Positions 7,314 to 14,642 of a DNA stretch of 25,395 nt are shown piece by piece. Source of the stretch: M3007 sp038203695 (GTDB lineage: Bacteria; Bacteroidota; Bacteroidia; Chitinophagales; Saprospiraceae); NCBI GenBank assembly GCA_038203695.1, contig JBBRDQ010000051.1:1-25395 (forward strand). Reading direction: 5' to 3'. Both the position numbers and the translations under genes were made by a program. Under the pieces are notes generated by a model. It did no database searches, was not told where the DNA came from, and saw only the letters and a program-made list of their open reading frames with translations. Each line of letters begins with the position of its first letter. The stretch's first letter is position 1.

Positions 7314-8942
7314 TCATTTTCCGGCTAAAATGGCTTTGTACCGCGTTGGATCGTTCAATAATTTTACCGCTTCGTCTACTTCGGGGTCATTTTTAAGGCT
7401 TTTACGCACTTTTCCACGCTGGTAATAGTAACGGCCGACAATCTCCTGCTCGATTTCATGGAGGATGCGCGCTTTATTTTTAGTCAGTTCTCCTTTTTTA
7501 TCGGCCTTGATTTTGTTTTCCAGCGCTTTGATATCGTTGCCCAGCGCATAGTCTTCGTTGGCCGCAACCACGCGCAATTCTTCCAGTTTTTGCTCCGATG
7601 CGGTGGTGTACTCAAAATTCCTGCCTTGTACAAAACGGCTGAAATCGTCCCACTCTTTGAATTCGAATACTTCAATCGAGTCAATTTTGGCATTTTTCAA
7701 CGCGAATTGCGTCGCATAATCAAAGATTATATTCTGATTGAGCAAGGCTTTCACAATACCCGAAGCCGTATCGCGGGGAATCAAGACATCGGGTTTAATG
7801 CCGCCGCCATCCAGTACCGGCCGCCCGTCGCTGGTTTTAAAAGCAGCGCGCTCGCTATCCGGGATTTCAACTGGTTTGCCGTCCTTATAACGCACCGCCT
7901 GAATGCAGCGGCCGGAAGGCGTATAGTATTTTGCAGTCGTCAGTTTTATGCGGGCGTTGTAGCCCAGGTCCTTGGTGTTTTGGACCAAGCCCTTACCAAA
8001 ACTGCGTTGTCCCATAATGACGGCACGGTCCATATCCTGCAAGGCACCGGCTGTAACTTCGCTGGCCGAGGCGCTGTGGCCATTTACGAGCACGATAAGC
8101 GGGATATTGTCGTCCATCGGTGCACGCGTCGCGCGCAGGGCAATATCCCATTCCGGTACTTTACCTTTCGTCGTGACGACCAGGCTACCCTTTTGCACAA
8201 AAAGATTGACCAGATTAACCGCTTCATTGAGCAAACCGCCGCCATTGTCCCGTAAATCCAGGATCACGCCTTTCAGTCCCGGATTCTTGCTCTTCAGATC
8301 CATCAACGCGGCGCCCACATTTTGACCGGCATCCTGTGAATAGGTGGTCAGGTTGATATAGCCCACTTTGTCGGCTACCAGTCCATGATGGGGCACATTC
8401 GGAATGATCACTTCGCCGCGCTCGAGGATGATTTTCAATTCTTTGGCGCCGCCCGGACGTTGTACAACGATTTCGGCTTTGGTCCCCGGGAAGCCGCGCA
8501 GGAATTCCAGCACTTCTTCTTCGCTGCGGCCTTTGGCACTTTTGCCGGCTACCATCAGCACGATGTCGCCAACTTTAAGGCCGGCTTTTTGCGCGGGGCT
8601 GTTTTCGTAAATCTCGGAGATGACAACCGCGTCGCCTATCTTTTTGGTCAACGCGCCCAGTCCGTTGTATTTGCCGTCCACCTGGATACGATAGCGTTCG
8701 ACATCCGTCTCGGAAATGTAATTGGTATACGGGTCCAGTCCTTCGAGCATGGCGTCCAGACCGCGGTTCATCAATTGATTCGGGTCCAATTCGTCGACAT
8801 AAGCCTGATTCACTTCCTTATAGGCATTGGCAAAGATTTCCATGTTCTTGGAAATGTCAAAATAACGGCCTTGTGCGCCGAGCGTATTGAAAAGCGTAAA
8901 ACCCGTCAGCAGGGCAAGCAGTAATGTGCGTTTATGCAGCAT
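7314..8942 (-). CDS. ctpA: S41 C-terminal processing peptidase
   Basis: 542 aa, an exported serine protease of the CtpA/Prc type that trims or degrades envelope proteins from their C-termini. A signal peptide occupies residues 1-24 (ending LGAQ). An N-terminal helical region (DPYTNYIS at 70-77) precedes a PDZ domain (~92-162, with the LKVGDIVLMVAG carboxylate-binding strand). The S41 catalytic core (~190-390) holds the dyad S292 in the GHSASASE motif and K317 in SFGKGLVQ, with the expected 25-residue spacing. A C-terminal ~150-residue helical tail is rich in Lys and Glu. The neighbour on the same strand (alpha/beta hydrolase) stops 63 nt upstream, so the two may share a transcript from the promoter at 9889-9917. 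The native substrate cannot be inferred. Confidence 0.92.
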   Translation of the reverse strand: MLHKRTLLLALLTGFTLFNTLGAQGRYFDISKNMEIFANAYKEVNQAYVDELDPNQLMNRGLDAMLEGLDPYTNYISETDVERYRIQVDGKYNGLGALTKKIGDAVVISEIYENSPAQKAGLKVGDIVLMVAGKSAKGRSEEEVLEFLRGFPGTKAEIVVQRPGGAKELKIILERGEVIIPNVPHHGLVADKVGYINLTTYSQDAGQNVGAALMDLKSKNPGLKGVILDLRDNGGGLLNEAVNLVNLFVQKGSLVVTTKGKVPEWDIALRATRAPMDDNIPLIVLVNGHSASASEVTAGALQDMDRAVIMGQRSFGKGLVQNTKDLGYNARIKLTTAKYYTPSGRCIQAVRYKDGKPVEIPDSERAAFKTSDGRPVLDGGGIKPDVLIPRDTASGIVKALLNQNIIFDYATQFALKNAKIDSIEVFEFKEWDDFSRFVQGRNFEYTTASEQKLEELRVVAANEDYALGNDIKALENKIKADKKGELTKNKARILHEIEQEIVGRYYYQRGKVRKSLKNDPEVDEAVKLLNDPTRYKAILAGK

Positions 8943-9005
8943 ATTATTGTCTGTAAAGTAGTTGTGAACGTTGAACGTAGGTGCGTACGCACCGGAAAGA
9001 TATTG

Positions 9006-9767
9006 TCAGGGATTTAAAAATTGCTTTAACAAAGCCAGTAATGCAGCCGGTTTATCCGCGTGTACCCAATGGCCCGCTCCTTCCACGGTGGCGACTTCGG
9101 CCTGCGGGAACAGGGTTTTGAGAAACGGAATTTCTGCATCTTTAATATAGTTGGATTGGCTTCCACGAATAAAAAGTGTTGGTTTGTCAAATGGTTCGCC
9201 TTGTACCGGACCTAGAATGTCGTTGTAAAACTTCCAAAGTACCGGCAGGTTCATTTTCCAGGTAAATGTCCCATCGTCCTCCCGGGTGATATTTTTCAGC
9301 AAAAACTGTCGCGTTCCCACCTCGGAAACCCGCTCGGCAAGGTACGTTTCTGCGGTTTTACGATCCGTCATTTTCGACAAATCCATGTCCAGCAAGGCCG
9401 CAAAGATACTCGATTGGTTGTCATCGGCTTGTGTAGGGGCAATATCGACCACGACGAGCCGCTCGACGGCGTCCGGGTGCGACAGGGCCAGTTGCATCGC
9501 GGCTTTACCACCCATGCTGTGGCCGACCAGTGCGGCAGAGAATATCCAGTGCGCTTCCATGTAGGCTTGCACGTCGTTGGCCATGTCGAGGTAGGTGTGG
9601 GTAGGCAGGTGCGGCGAGCGGCCGTGATTGCGCAGGTCGGGGGTAATGACCGTATGTTCGTCGGCGAGCCCTTTGGCAATAGTTTGCCAGTTGTCGGAGA
9701 AGCCAAACAATCCATGCAGAATAATGACTGGACTACCTTGTCCGAATTCACGTGCGTACAGTTCCAT
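9006..9767 (-). CDS. Alpha/beta fold hydrolase, YbfF-like esterase
   Basis: 253 aa cytoplasmic hydrolase. The oxyanion-hole motif HGLFG is at residues ~18-22, the nucleophile elbow GHSMGG has S84, and the catalytic histidine is H233 in GAGHWVHADKP. Spacing and the DLRNHGRSP segment match the YbfF-type acyl-CoA/carboxyl esterase group, but the true substrate is unknown. I start at the ATG 9767; a GTG five codons upstream (9782) is possible but less likely because the fold begins right after MELYAREFG. The stop precedes the S41 protease start by 63 nt on the same strand, so a two-gene operon is plausible. Upstream there is a -7-like TTACTTTG (9823-9816, one mismatch) and a better promoter at 9889-9917. 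Confidence 0.85.
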   Translation of the reverse strand: MELYAREFGQGSPVIILHGLFGFSDNWQTIAKGLADEHTVITPDLRNHGRSPHLPTHTYLDMANDVQAYMEAHWIFSAALVGHSMGGKAAMQLALSHPDAVERLVVVDIAPTQADDNQSSIFAALLDMDLSKMTDRKTAETYLAERVSEVGTRQFLLKNITREDDGTFTWKMNLPVLWKFYNDILGPVQGEPFDKPTLFIRGSQSNYIKDAEIPFLKTLFPQAEVATVEGAGHWVHADKPAALLALLKQFLNP

Positions 9768-9886
9768 ATTTAATCGATTCACACAATATTCCGCAGCCGG
9801 AATAATTTTTTATTGCAAAGTAAGTTCCTGATAATCAGACTTTTAGTGTTTTTAAATTTCCTGTATGCAGCCTGCGTAAATCAGCC

Positions 9887-9931
9887 TGCAAAATTAGGGC
9901 CGCACTGAAATTTCAAAGGGCTAATTTTGCA
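9887..9931. repeat. 11-bp inverted repeat carrying -7 boxes on both strands
   Basis: TGCAAAATTAG (9887-9897) and CTAATTTTGCA (9921-9931) are exact reverse complements 23 nt apart. Because the arm contains TAATTTTG, each strand has an outward-pointing -7 element: minus toward the hydrolase, plus (9922-9929) toward the TPR lipoprotein. Only the minus one has a -33 box. Confidence 0.55.
9889..9917 (-). promoter_or_regulatory. Full -33/-7 promoter reading toward the hydrolase and protease genes
   Basis: On the minus strand TTTG (9917-9914) is followed by exactly 17 nt and TAATTTTG (9896-9889), both elements matching the Bacteroidota consensus at ideal spacing. It would give a leader of roughly 115 nt for the hydrolase gene. 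The -7 box is one arm of an 11-bp inverted repeat with 9921-9931. Confidence 0.6.
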
Positions 9932-10027
9932 CCGGCAATTTTTTGTCCATCGGCCTGTTCCGGCGGCGTTTCAAATTTGAAACCGCACCGGTTTTATTGA
10001 AAAAACACACTGAATACACGATACAAT

Positions 10028-11047
10028 ATGCTTCGATATTTTTTTCCCGCGCTCTTACTGTTTTGCCTCGTAGCCTGCAAAAATGATCCCAAACCAGTCG
10101 TGACCGATACCAGCGGATTACAGGATCCCGATCTGGCCAAGATCAATGCCCTGCTGGCGCAATCGCCCGACAATGATACGCTGCTCTACTTGCGGGCAAA
10201 GGTTTATTACAAACTACAGGGCTACGACGAAGCCATGCGCGATCTTAACGAGGCGTTGCAGCGCGACTCCATGCAGCCGATGTATTACCACCTGCTGGCG
10301 GATGTATTGCTCGATTATGCCCGCCCCAATGATTCCAAACGCGCCATCGATGTGATGAAGTTAGCTGCCCAGCGCTTTCCCGAGCGCACCGAAACCTTGC
10401 TGAAACTGAGTGAATTCCAACTGATCGTAGCCCAACATGGCGATGCACTCAGCACGCTGGACAAAATCCTGCAACGCGATCCACAAAACGCCGATGCATT
10501 CTTTATGACCGGTCGCATTGCGCTGGACATGCGCGACACACTGCGGGCCATTACGGCGCTGCAAAAATCCGTAAAATACGACGCCGACAATGCCGACGCC
10601 TGGTTTTTTCTCGGCCGCATTTTCTCCGAGCGTAACAATCCGCAGGCGATTCAGTTTTTCGACAACGCGCTGCGGGTAGATTCCATGTACGATGCAGCCC
10701 GGGAATTCAAGGCGGTATTTTACAAACGGCAGGGTAAATTCGAAGAGGCGTTCAAACTTTACCGCGATATCCTGGCGCGCAACCCGGACTATGTCGAAGC
10801 CTATTTTGATATTGGTATGATCTACCTGGAGCAGGATTCTTTGCAGAAAGCCTATACCAATTTTGACATTGCTACCAAAAAAGACGTGTTGTTTGTCAAA
10901 GCGTTCTATTACCGGGGTATTTGTGCCGAGTTAGAAGGCAACCTGGCCGCCGCGTTAAATGATTACAAGATTGCCAATAAGATGTCGCCGGATTTTGTGG
11001 AGGCGAAAGCGGCGCGGGCAAGGCTGGAGGGGGTTTTGAAAAAGTGA
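10028..11047 (+). CDS. TPR-repeat lipoprotein
   Basis: 339 aa. The N-terminus is a lipoprotein signal with lipobox L14-V-A-C17, so the mature protein should be membrane-anchored through a lipidated Cys. The rest (~35-335) consists of about eight tetratricopeptide repeats with typical phrasing (LLYLRAKVYYKLQGYDEAM, DAWFFLGRIFSERNN, VEAYFDIGMIYLEQDSL). TPR proteins are protein-binding scaffolds; in Bacteroidota such lipoproteins often belong to envelope or secretion machines, but no partner is indicated here. The start ATG gives the lipoprotein signal directly. A -7-like box with no -33 lies 98 nt upstream (9922-9929). The next gene starts about 85 nt later behind its own -7 element. Confidence 0.85.
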   Translation: MLRYFFPALLLFCLVACKNDPKPVVTDTSGLQDPDLAKINALLAQSPDNDTLLYLRAKVYYKLQGYDEAMRDLNEALQRDSMQPMYYHLLADVLLDYARPNDSKRAIDVMKLAAQRFPERTETLLKLSEFQLIVAQHGDALSTLDKILQRDPQNADAFFMTGRIALDMRDTLRAITALQKSVKYDADNADAWFFLGRIFSERNNPQAIQFFDNALRVDSMYDAAREFKAVFYKRQGKFEEAFKLYRDILARNPDYVEAYFDIGMIYLEQDSLQKAYTNFDIATKKDVLFVKAFYYRGICAELEGNLAAALNDYKIANKMSPDFVEAKAARARLEGVLKK

Positions 11048-11103
11048 AGGATGAAAAGTGTGCGCTTCCGTAGGGAATTACAAAAATTAGGGTAAAATTT
11101 TTG

Positions 11104-11111
11104 TATCTTTG
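11104..11111 (+). promoter_or_regulatory. -7 element for the HNH cassette
   Basis: TATCTTTG, an exact TAnnTTTG, 22 nt before the ATG at 11134 in a very AT-rich stretch. No TTG stands at -33 distance. The predicted leader is about 15-17 nt. Confidence 0.55.
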
Positions 11112-11133
11112 TTTAGAAAAAATAGTTTAAATA

Positions 11134-11520
11134 ATGAATGTACAACCTTCGGTAACTGATTTGCTGGACAATATTTCTCAACTAGGCAAAAATGATTTTG
11201 AAGTCTTTTTCCGGGAAATACTGTCTTTGCGCGCAAGACGCGTGGCACAAGTATTGCCTCAGGCAGAATCTGTTCTGCTGGGAAATGTTTATCAGCATCT
11301 GCCAGACGATATAGAACAACGATATGAGGTATTGAGTGAAAAAAGGCAGGCGCAAACGATCCAGCCAGATGAATATACGGAACTTCTAAAGTTAGTAGAC
11401 ATAGTAGAAAAATACAATGTACAACGCCTGCAATACATCGTTGAGTTGGCTAACCTGCGTAAGATGACAGTTCAAGACTTGATGCAACAACTTGGATTAA
11501 TGCCACTGCATAATGCCTAA
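11134..11520 (+). CDS. Small helical partner protein of an HNH nuclease cassette
   Basis: 128 aa, soluble, mostly alpha-helical, no signal peptide. The first half (LLDNISQLGKNDFEVFFREILSLRARR) is amphipathic. The second half (RYEVLSEKRQAQTIQPDEYTELLKLVDIVEKYNVQRLQYIVELANLRKMTVQDLMQQLGL) is a helical hairpin that I recall as typical of small proteins encoded directly before HNH endonucleases in cyanobacteria and Bacteroidota. Its last 8 bases overlap the start of the HNH gene (ATGCCTAA), indicating translational coupling. No function is established that I know of; it could be an antitoxin, an inhibitor or a structural partner of the nuclease. Base composition is more AT-rich than the flanking genes, suggesting acquisition as a cassette. 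Confidence 0.8.
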   Translation: MNVQPSVTDLLDNISQLGKNDFEVFFREILSLRARRVAQVLPQAESVLLGNVYQHLPDDIEQRYEVLSEKRQAQTIQPDEYTELLKLVDIVEKYNVQRLQYIVELANLRKMTVQDLMQQLGLMPLHNA

Positions 11521-11941
11521 GGTGGCAATTTCTATAAAAATTAAACAATCTGTTGCCGATCGTGCCAACAGAATTTGTGAGTATTGCCGTAGCCCTGAAC
11601 AATTTTCCTCGTCAAAATTTTCAGTGGAGCACATTGTTCCAGTTCACCTTAGTGGTACAAATGAGCTGGATAATCTCGCTTTTGCCTGTCAGGGATGCAA
11701 TAATATTAAATTTATTAAAACGACTGGAATTGACCCTGAAACCAAGGCAATTGTCTCGCTTTTTCACCCTAGACAGCATATTTGGACCACACATTTCGCA
11801 TGGGATGATTCAATTCTAAAAGTTTTAGGTTTGACCCCAATTGGGAGAGCTACTATTGACGCAATCAATTTAAATCGAACAGAAGTTTGTAATTTACGGA
11901 GTTTGTTATTTTTGATTGGTGAGCACCCTCCCAAACCTTAA
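11513..11941 (+). CDS. HNH endonuclease
   Basis: 142 aa. The HNH/zinc-ribbon core is clear: CEYC near residue 23, the metal/catalytic block VEHIVP (~44), the LDNLAFAC segment and a second zinc pair in CQGCNNIK (~61-68). After the core, residues ~75-140 (DPETKAIVSLFHPRQHIWTTHFAWD...GLTPIGRATIDAINLNR) form the C-terminal region typical of the stand-alone HNH proteins paired with a small helical partner. The enzyme should be a metal-dependent DNA (or RNA) nickase or nuclease; its target is unknown. It overlaps the upstream gene by 8 bp. Its TAA (11939-11941) directly abuts the stop of the convergent aldehyde dehydrogenase at 11942, with no terminator between them. No methylase, transposase or intron partner lies nearby. 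Confidence 0.88.
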   Translation: MPKVAISIKIKQSVADRANRICEYCRSPEQFSSSKFSVEHIVPVHLSGTNELDNLAFACQGCNNIKFIKTTGIDPETKAIVSLFHPRQHIWTTHFAWDDSILKVLGLTPIGRATIDAINLNRTEVCNLRSLLFLIGEHPPKP

Positions 11942-13381
11942 TCACATCTCCAATGTCACATTCTTCGCATCCGTGAAGAACCGCAAGGCATCCCAGCCGC
12001 CTTCGCGGCCGACGCCGGAATTCTTTACCCCGCCAAACGGCGTGCGCAAATCGCGCAACATCCAGCAGTTGATCCAGACTATTCCGGTTTGTAAATGGGC
12101 GGCAAAATGATGCGCACGATTCAGGTTGTTGGTCCAGACCGTCGCACTGAGTCCGTACGGCGTAGCATTGGCCAGTGCCAACGCTTCCACATCGGTTTCA
12201 AACGGCTGGATCGTAACGACCGGACCAAAAATCTCTTCCTGGTTGGTGCGGCAATCGACCGGCAAGCCCTCGATAATAGTCGGCGCTATGTACCAGCCGT
12301 TGGCAAAGTCCCCGGGCATCTGCACCGCCGCGCCGCCGGTTAGTACCGTGCCGCCTTCCTGTTTAGCCAATTCAATATAGGATAAAACTTTGTCAAAATG
12401 CACGTTCGACACCACCGCGCCGAGGTTGCTGGCCGGATCATTGGGAGCGCCGGTTTTCAGCGCCTGTACCCGCGCGACAAAGTCGGTTTTGAATTGATTA
12501 TAGAGGCTTTTTTCAACGTAAATTCTTGATCCACAAAGACATATCTGACCCTGATTGTTAAAGGAAGAACGCACGGTCGTATCCAGCATTTTAGCATAAT
12601 CGCAATCGGCGAAGATGATATTGGGGTTTTTACCACCCAGTTCGAGACTTAGTTTCTTGAAAACCGGCGCAGCAATCCGGGCAATTTCAGCCCCGGCACG
12701 CGTACTTCCGGTAAAAGAGATAGCCTTGATCTGTGGGTGCTGCACGATGGCTGCTCCGGCGGTCGGGCCTTGTCCCTGGATAATATTGAGCACGCCCGGT
12801 GGCAGCCCGGCCACGTTGCAGATTTCTCCCAGCAGGTACGCCGTAAGCGGGGTTACTTCCGAGGGTTTCGCCACCACACAATTGCCGGCAGCCAGCGCCG
12901 GCGCGATCTTCCAGGTAAACAGGTACAGCGGCAAATTCCAGGGTGAAATACAACCGACCACACCCAGGGGCTGGCGCAGCGTGTAACTCAACACGCCCGG
13001 CAAATGATGGCTCTCCGACGAAAAATGCAGCAACGCAGTGGCGAAAAATTTAAAATTGAGCGCTGCCCGAGGAATATCCACCGTACTTGCCGTAGTAATA
13101 GTTTTGCCGGAATCCGTACTTTCGGCCTCGGCTAGCCGATCCAGATTTTGTAAAATGCCATCGGCGATCGCCCGCATAATATCGTGGCGTTGCTCCGGCG
13201 GCAGTTGTGACCAGGCTGGAAAAGCGGCTTCTGCTGCCTGCACGGCTGCTGCAACATCTTCGGCGCTGCTGTCGGGAATGCGCGCGAAAACGGTGCCGGT
13301 AGCCGGATTGAAATTGTCCAGGTAAGCACCGCGTATCGGGGCCACGTATCGACCGTTGATAAAATTGGCGAGCGTTTGCAT
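11942..13381 (-). CDS. Aldehyde dehydrogenase, ALDH8 / aminomuconate-semialdehyde type
   Basis: 479 aa NAD(P)-dependent aldehyde dehydrogenase. Visible residues are the NAD-binding K172 in AKPSE, the FTGSTRAG loop (~223-230), the general base E247 in LELGG, the nucleophile C281 in GQICLCGSR and N149 in SPWNLPL. The overall wording (ISPWNLPLYLFTWKIAPALAAGNCVVAKPSEVTPLTAYLL) resembles ALDH8A1 and bacterial 2-aminomuconate / 2-hydroxymuconate-semialdehyde dehydrogenases, which act in kynurenine or aromatic meta-cleavage catabolism. No other genes of those pathways are in the window, so the substrate is an inference. The gene is convergent with the HNH gene and divergent from the ABC ATPase, with a -7 element at 13452-13459. 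Confidence 0.9.
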   Translation of the reverse strand: MQTLANFINGRYVAPIRGAYLDNFNPATGTVFARIPDSSAEDVAAAVQAAEAAFPAWSQLPPEQRHDIMRAIADGILQNLDRLAEAESTDSGKTITTASTVDIPRAALNFKFFATALLHFSSESHHLPGVLSYTLRQPLGVVGCISPWNLPLYLFTWKIAPALAAGNCVVAKPSEVTPLTAYLLGEICNVAGLPPGVLNIIQGQGPTAGAAIVQHPQIKAISFTGSTRAGAEIARIAAPVFKKLSLELGGKNPNIIFADCDYAKMLDTTVRSSFNNQGQICLCGSRIYVEKSLYNQFKTDFVARVQALKTGAPNDPASNLGAVVSNVHFDKVLSYIELAKQEGGTVLTGGAAVQMPGDFANGWYIAPTIIEGLPVDCRTNQEEIFGPVVTIQPFETDVEALALANATPYGLSATVWTNNLNRAHHFAAHLQTGIVWINCWMLRDLRTPFGGVKNSGVGREGGWDALRFFTDAKNVTLEM

Positions 13382-13451
13382 TTTAGTCGTTCAAAAAGCG
13401 GGAGTGTGACGTAGAAAAGAGCACTTGGCCGAAAAATCAATAACCAGCGCA

Positions 13452-13459
13452 CAAACGTA
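13452..13459 (-). promoter_or_regulatory. -7 element for the aldehyde dehydrogenase gene
   Basis: The minus strand reads TACGTTTG, an exact TAnnTTTG, about 70 nt upstream of the ATG at 13381. No TTG at the right -33 distance. Confidence 0.4.
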
Positions 13460-13486
13460 CCGACTTTTCCAACGTTTTTAGAAACT

Positions 13487-13494
13487 TACCTTTT
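13487..13494 (+). promoter_or_regulatory. -7-like element for the ABC ATPase gene
   Basis: TACCTTTT differs from TAnnTTTG only at the last base and ends 19 nt before the ATG at 13514. No -33 box is evident. Confidence 0.3.
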
Positions 13495-13513
13495 CAAACG
13501 ATTTACGAAAACC

Positions 13514-14416
13514 ATGATTCTTTCCATACAAAACGTCGTCAAGCGTTATGAAAACCATACGGCGGTCGACCATGTGAGTTTTGATGTCCCCAAAGGTTGT
13601 GTGTTTGGGCTGCTCGGTCCGAATGGTGCCGGCAAAACCTCGCTGATCCGGATGATCACGACGATTACCGCGCCCGATGAAGGCGTTATTTTGCTCGACG
13701 GTACAAAACTCAACGAGCGCTCGCCCGAACAGATCGGTTATATGCCCGAAGAGCGCGGTTTGTACAAAAAAATGAAGGTGGGCGAACACCTGCTTTACCT
13801 GGCCCAACTCAAGGGCCTGACGGCTGCACAAGCCAAAAAGGCCGTGAATGGCTGGTTCGAAAAATTCGAAATCACCAGTTGGTGGGACAAGAAAATCGAA
13901 GATCTTTCCAAAGGGATGCAGCAAAAAATCCAGTTTATTGCCACGGTGGTGCACCAGCCGAAGTTGCTGATCCTGGATGAACCGTTTACCGGGCTAGACC
14001 CGATCAATACCAACCTGATCAAGGATGAAATTCGCCAATTGAACGAATCGGGCATCAGCATCATTTTCAGTACGCACCGCATGGAGCAAGTGGAAGAGAT
14101 GTGCGACTATATCGTGCTCATCAATCGCGGCAAAAACGTACTGCAAGGCGAAGTACAAAGCGTTAAAAATCAATACAAACAGAACCTGTTCCGCATTCAA
14201 ACTGATGGCGTCTTGCCCGAAGGTTTGGGCGAACACTTCCCGGTGACCGAGCAAAAAGGCGGCTCTGTGACGGTAAAACTGCCAGAGCAAACCGATAGCA
14301 ACGACCTCATCCGTTACCTTTTAAAACAGCAAACGCGGATCACACGATTCGAAGAGATTTTGCCGACGTTTGATGAAATATTTATTCGTCGGGTCGCGGA
14401 AACGGAAAAAGATTGA
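13514..14416 (+). CDS. ABC transporter ATP-binding protein (NatA-like)
   Basis: 300 aa ATPase subunit. Walker A GPNGAGKT is at 35-42, the signature LSKGMQQK at 131-138, Walker B LLILDEP at 151-157, and the switch histidine is H188 in STHRM. The Q-loop region reads GYMPEERGLY, as in NatA-type exporters. A C-terminal ~80-residue extension (about 220-300) follows the nucleotide-binding domain, as is common in this group. The partner permease is encoded 226 nt downstream on the same strand, so together they should form an ABC-2 type exporter in the inner membrane. NatAB exports sodium in Bacillus; the substrate here is not evident. It diverges from the aldehyde dehydrogenase gene. Confidence 0.9.
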   Translation: MILSIQNVVKRYENHTAVDHVSFDVPKGCVFGLLGPNGAGKTSLIRMITTITAPDEGVILLDGTKLNERSPEQIGYMPEERGLYKKMKVGEHLLYLAQLKGLTAAQAKKAVNGWFEKFEITSWWDKKIEDLSKGMQQKIQFIATVVHQPKLLILDEPFTGLDPINTNLIKDEIRQLNESGISIIFSTHRMEQVEEMCDYIVLINRGKNVLQGEVQSVKNQYKQNLFRIQTDGVLPEGLGEHFPVTEQKGGSVTVKLPEQTDSNDLIRYLLKQQTRITRFEEILPTFDEIFIRRVAETEKD

Positions 14417-14517
14417 CAAGTGCAGATTACATGATTGTTGATGTGATGCGCGTACCTGGTGTTTTCAAATTTGCGTAGCAATCGGCAGGGTGTTTTAGTC
14501 GCCATAAAGTACAACTT

Positions 14518-14547
14518 TTGCGCACTCATCTTGGCGTTCGTGCGCAA
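14518..14547 (+). other. Hairpin in the gap between ABC ATPase and permease genes
   Basis: TTGCGCAC (14518-14525) and GTGCGCAA (14540-14547) are exact reverse complements around a 14-nt loop, within the 226-nt gap 14417-14642 that holds no convincing gene. With no T-run it may be an RNA-processing or partial-termination structure tuning permease expression, or a protein-binding dyad. No good promoter was found for the permease. Confidence 0.35.
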
Positions 14548-14642
14548 TCTTAAGCACTTCCACCAACCTCAAAAATTAACCTTCATCAACCGAACGCGTA
14601 AATTAAAAAACACTTTTCGTCCAGAAAAATACGACCATATCT

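Noticed and set aside
7458..8255. 265-codon open frame on the plus strand inside the S41 protease gene
   Set aside because: It is antisense to a clearly conserved protease, has no family resemblance and arises from the codon bias of the real gene.
9922..9929. Plus-strand TAATTTTG as the promoter of the TPR lipoprotein
   Set aside because: No -33 box is present and the match is forced by the inverted repeat with the minus-strand promoter; kept only as part of the repeat.
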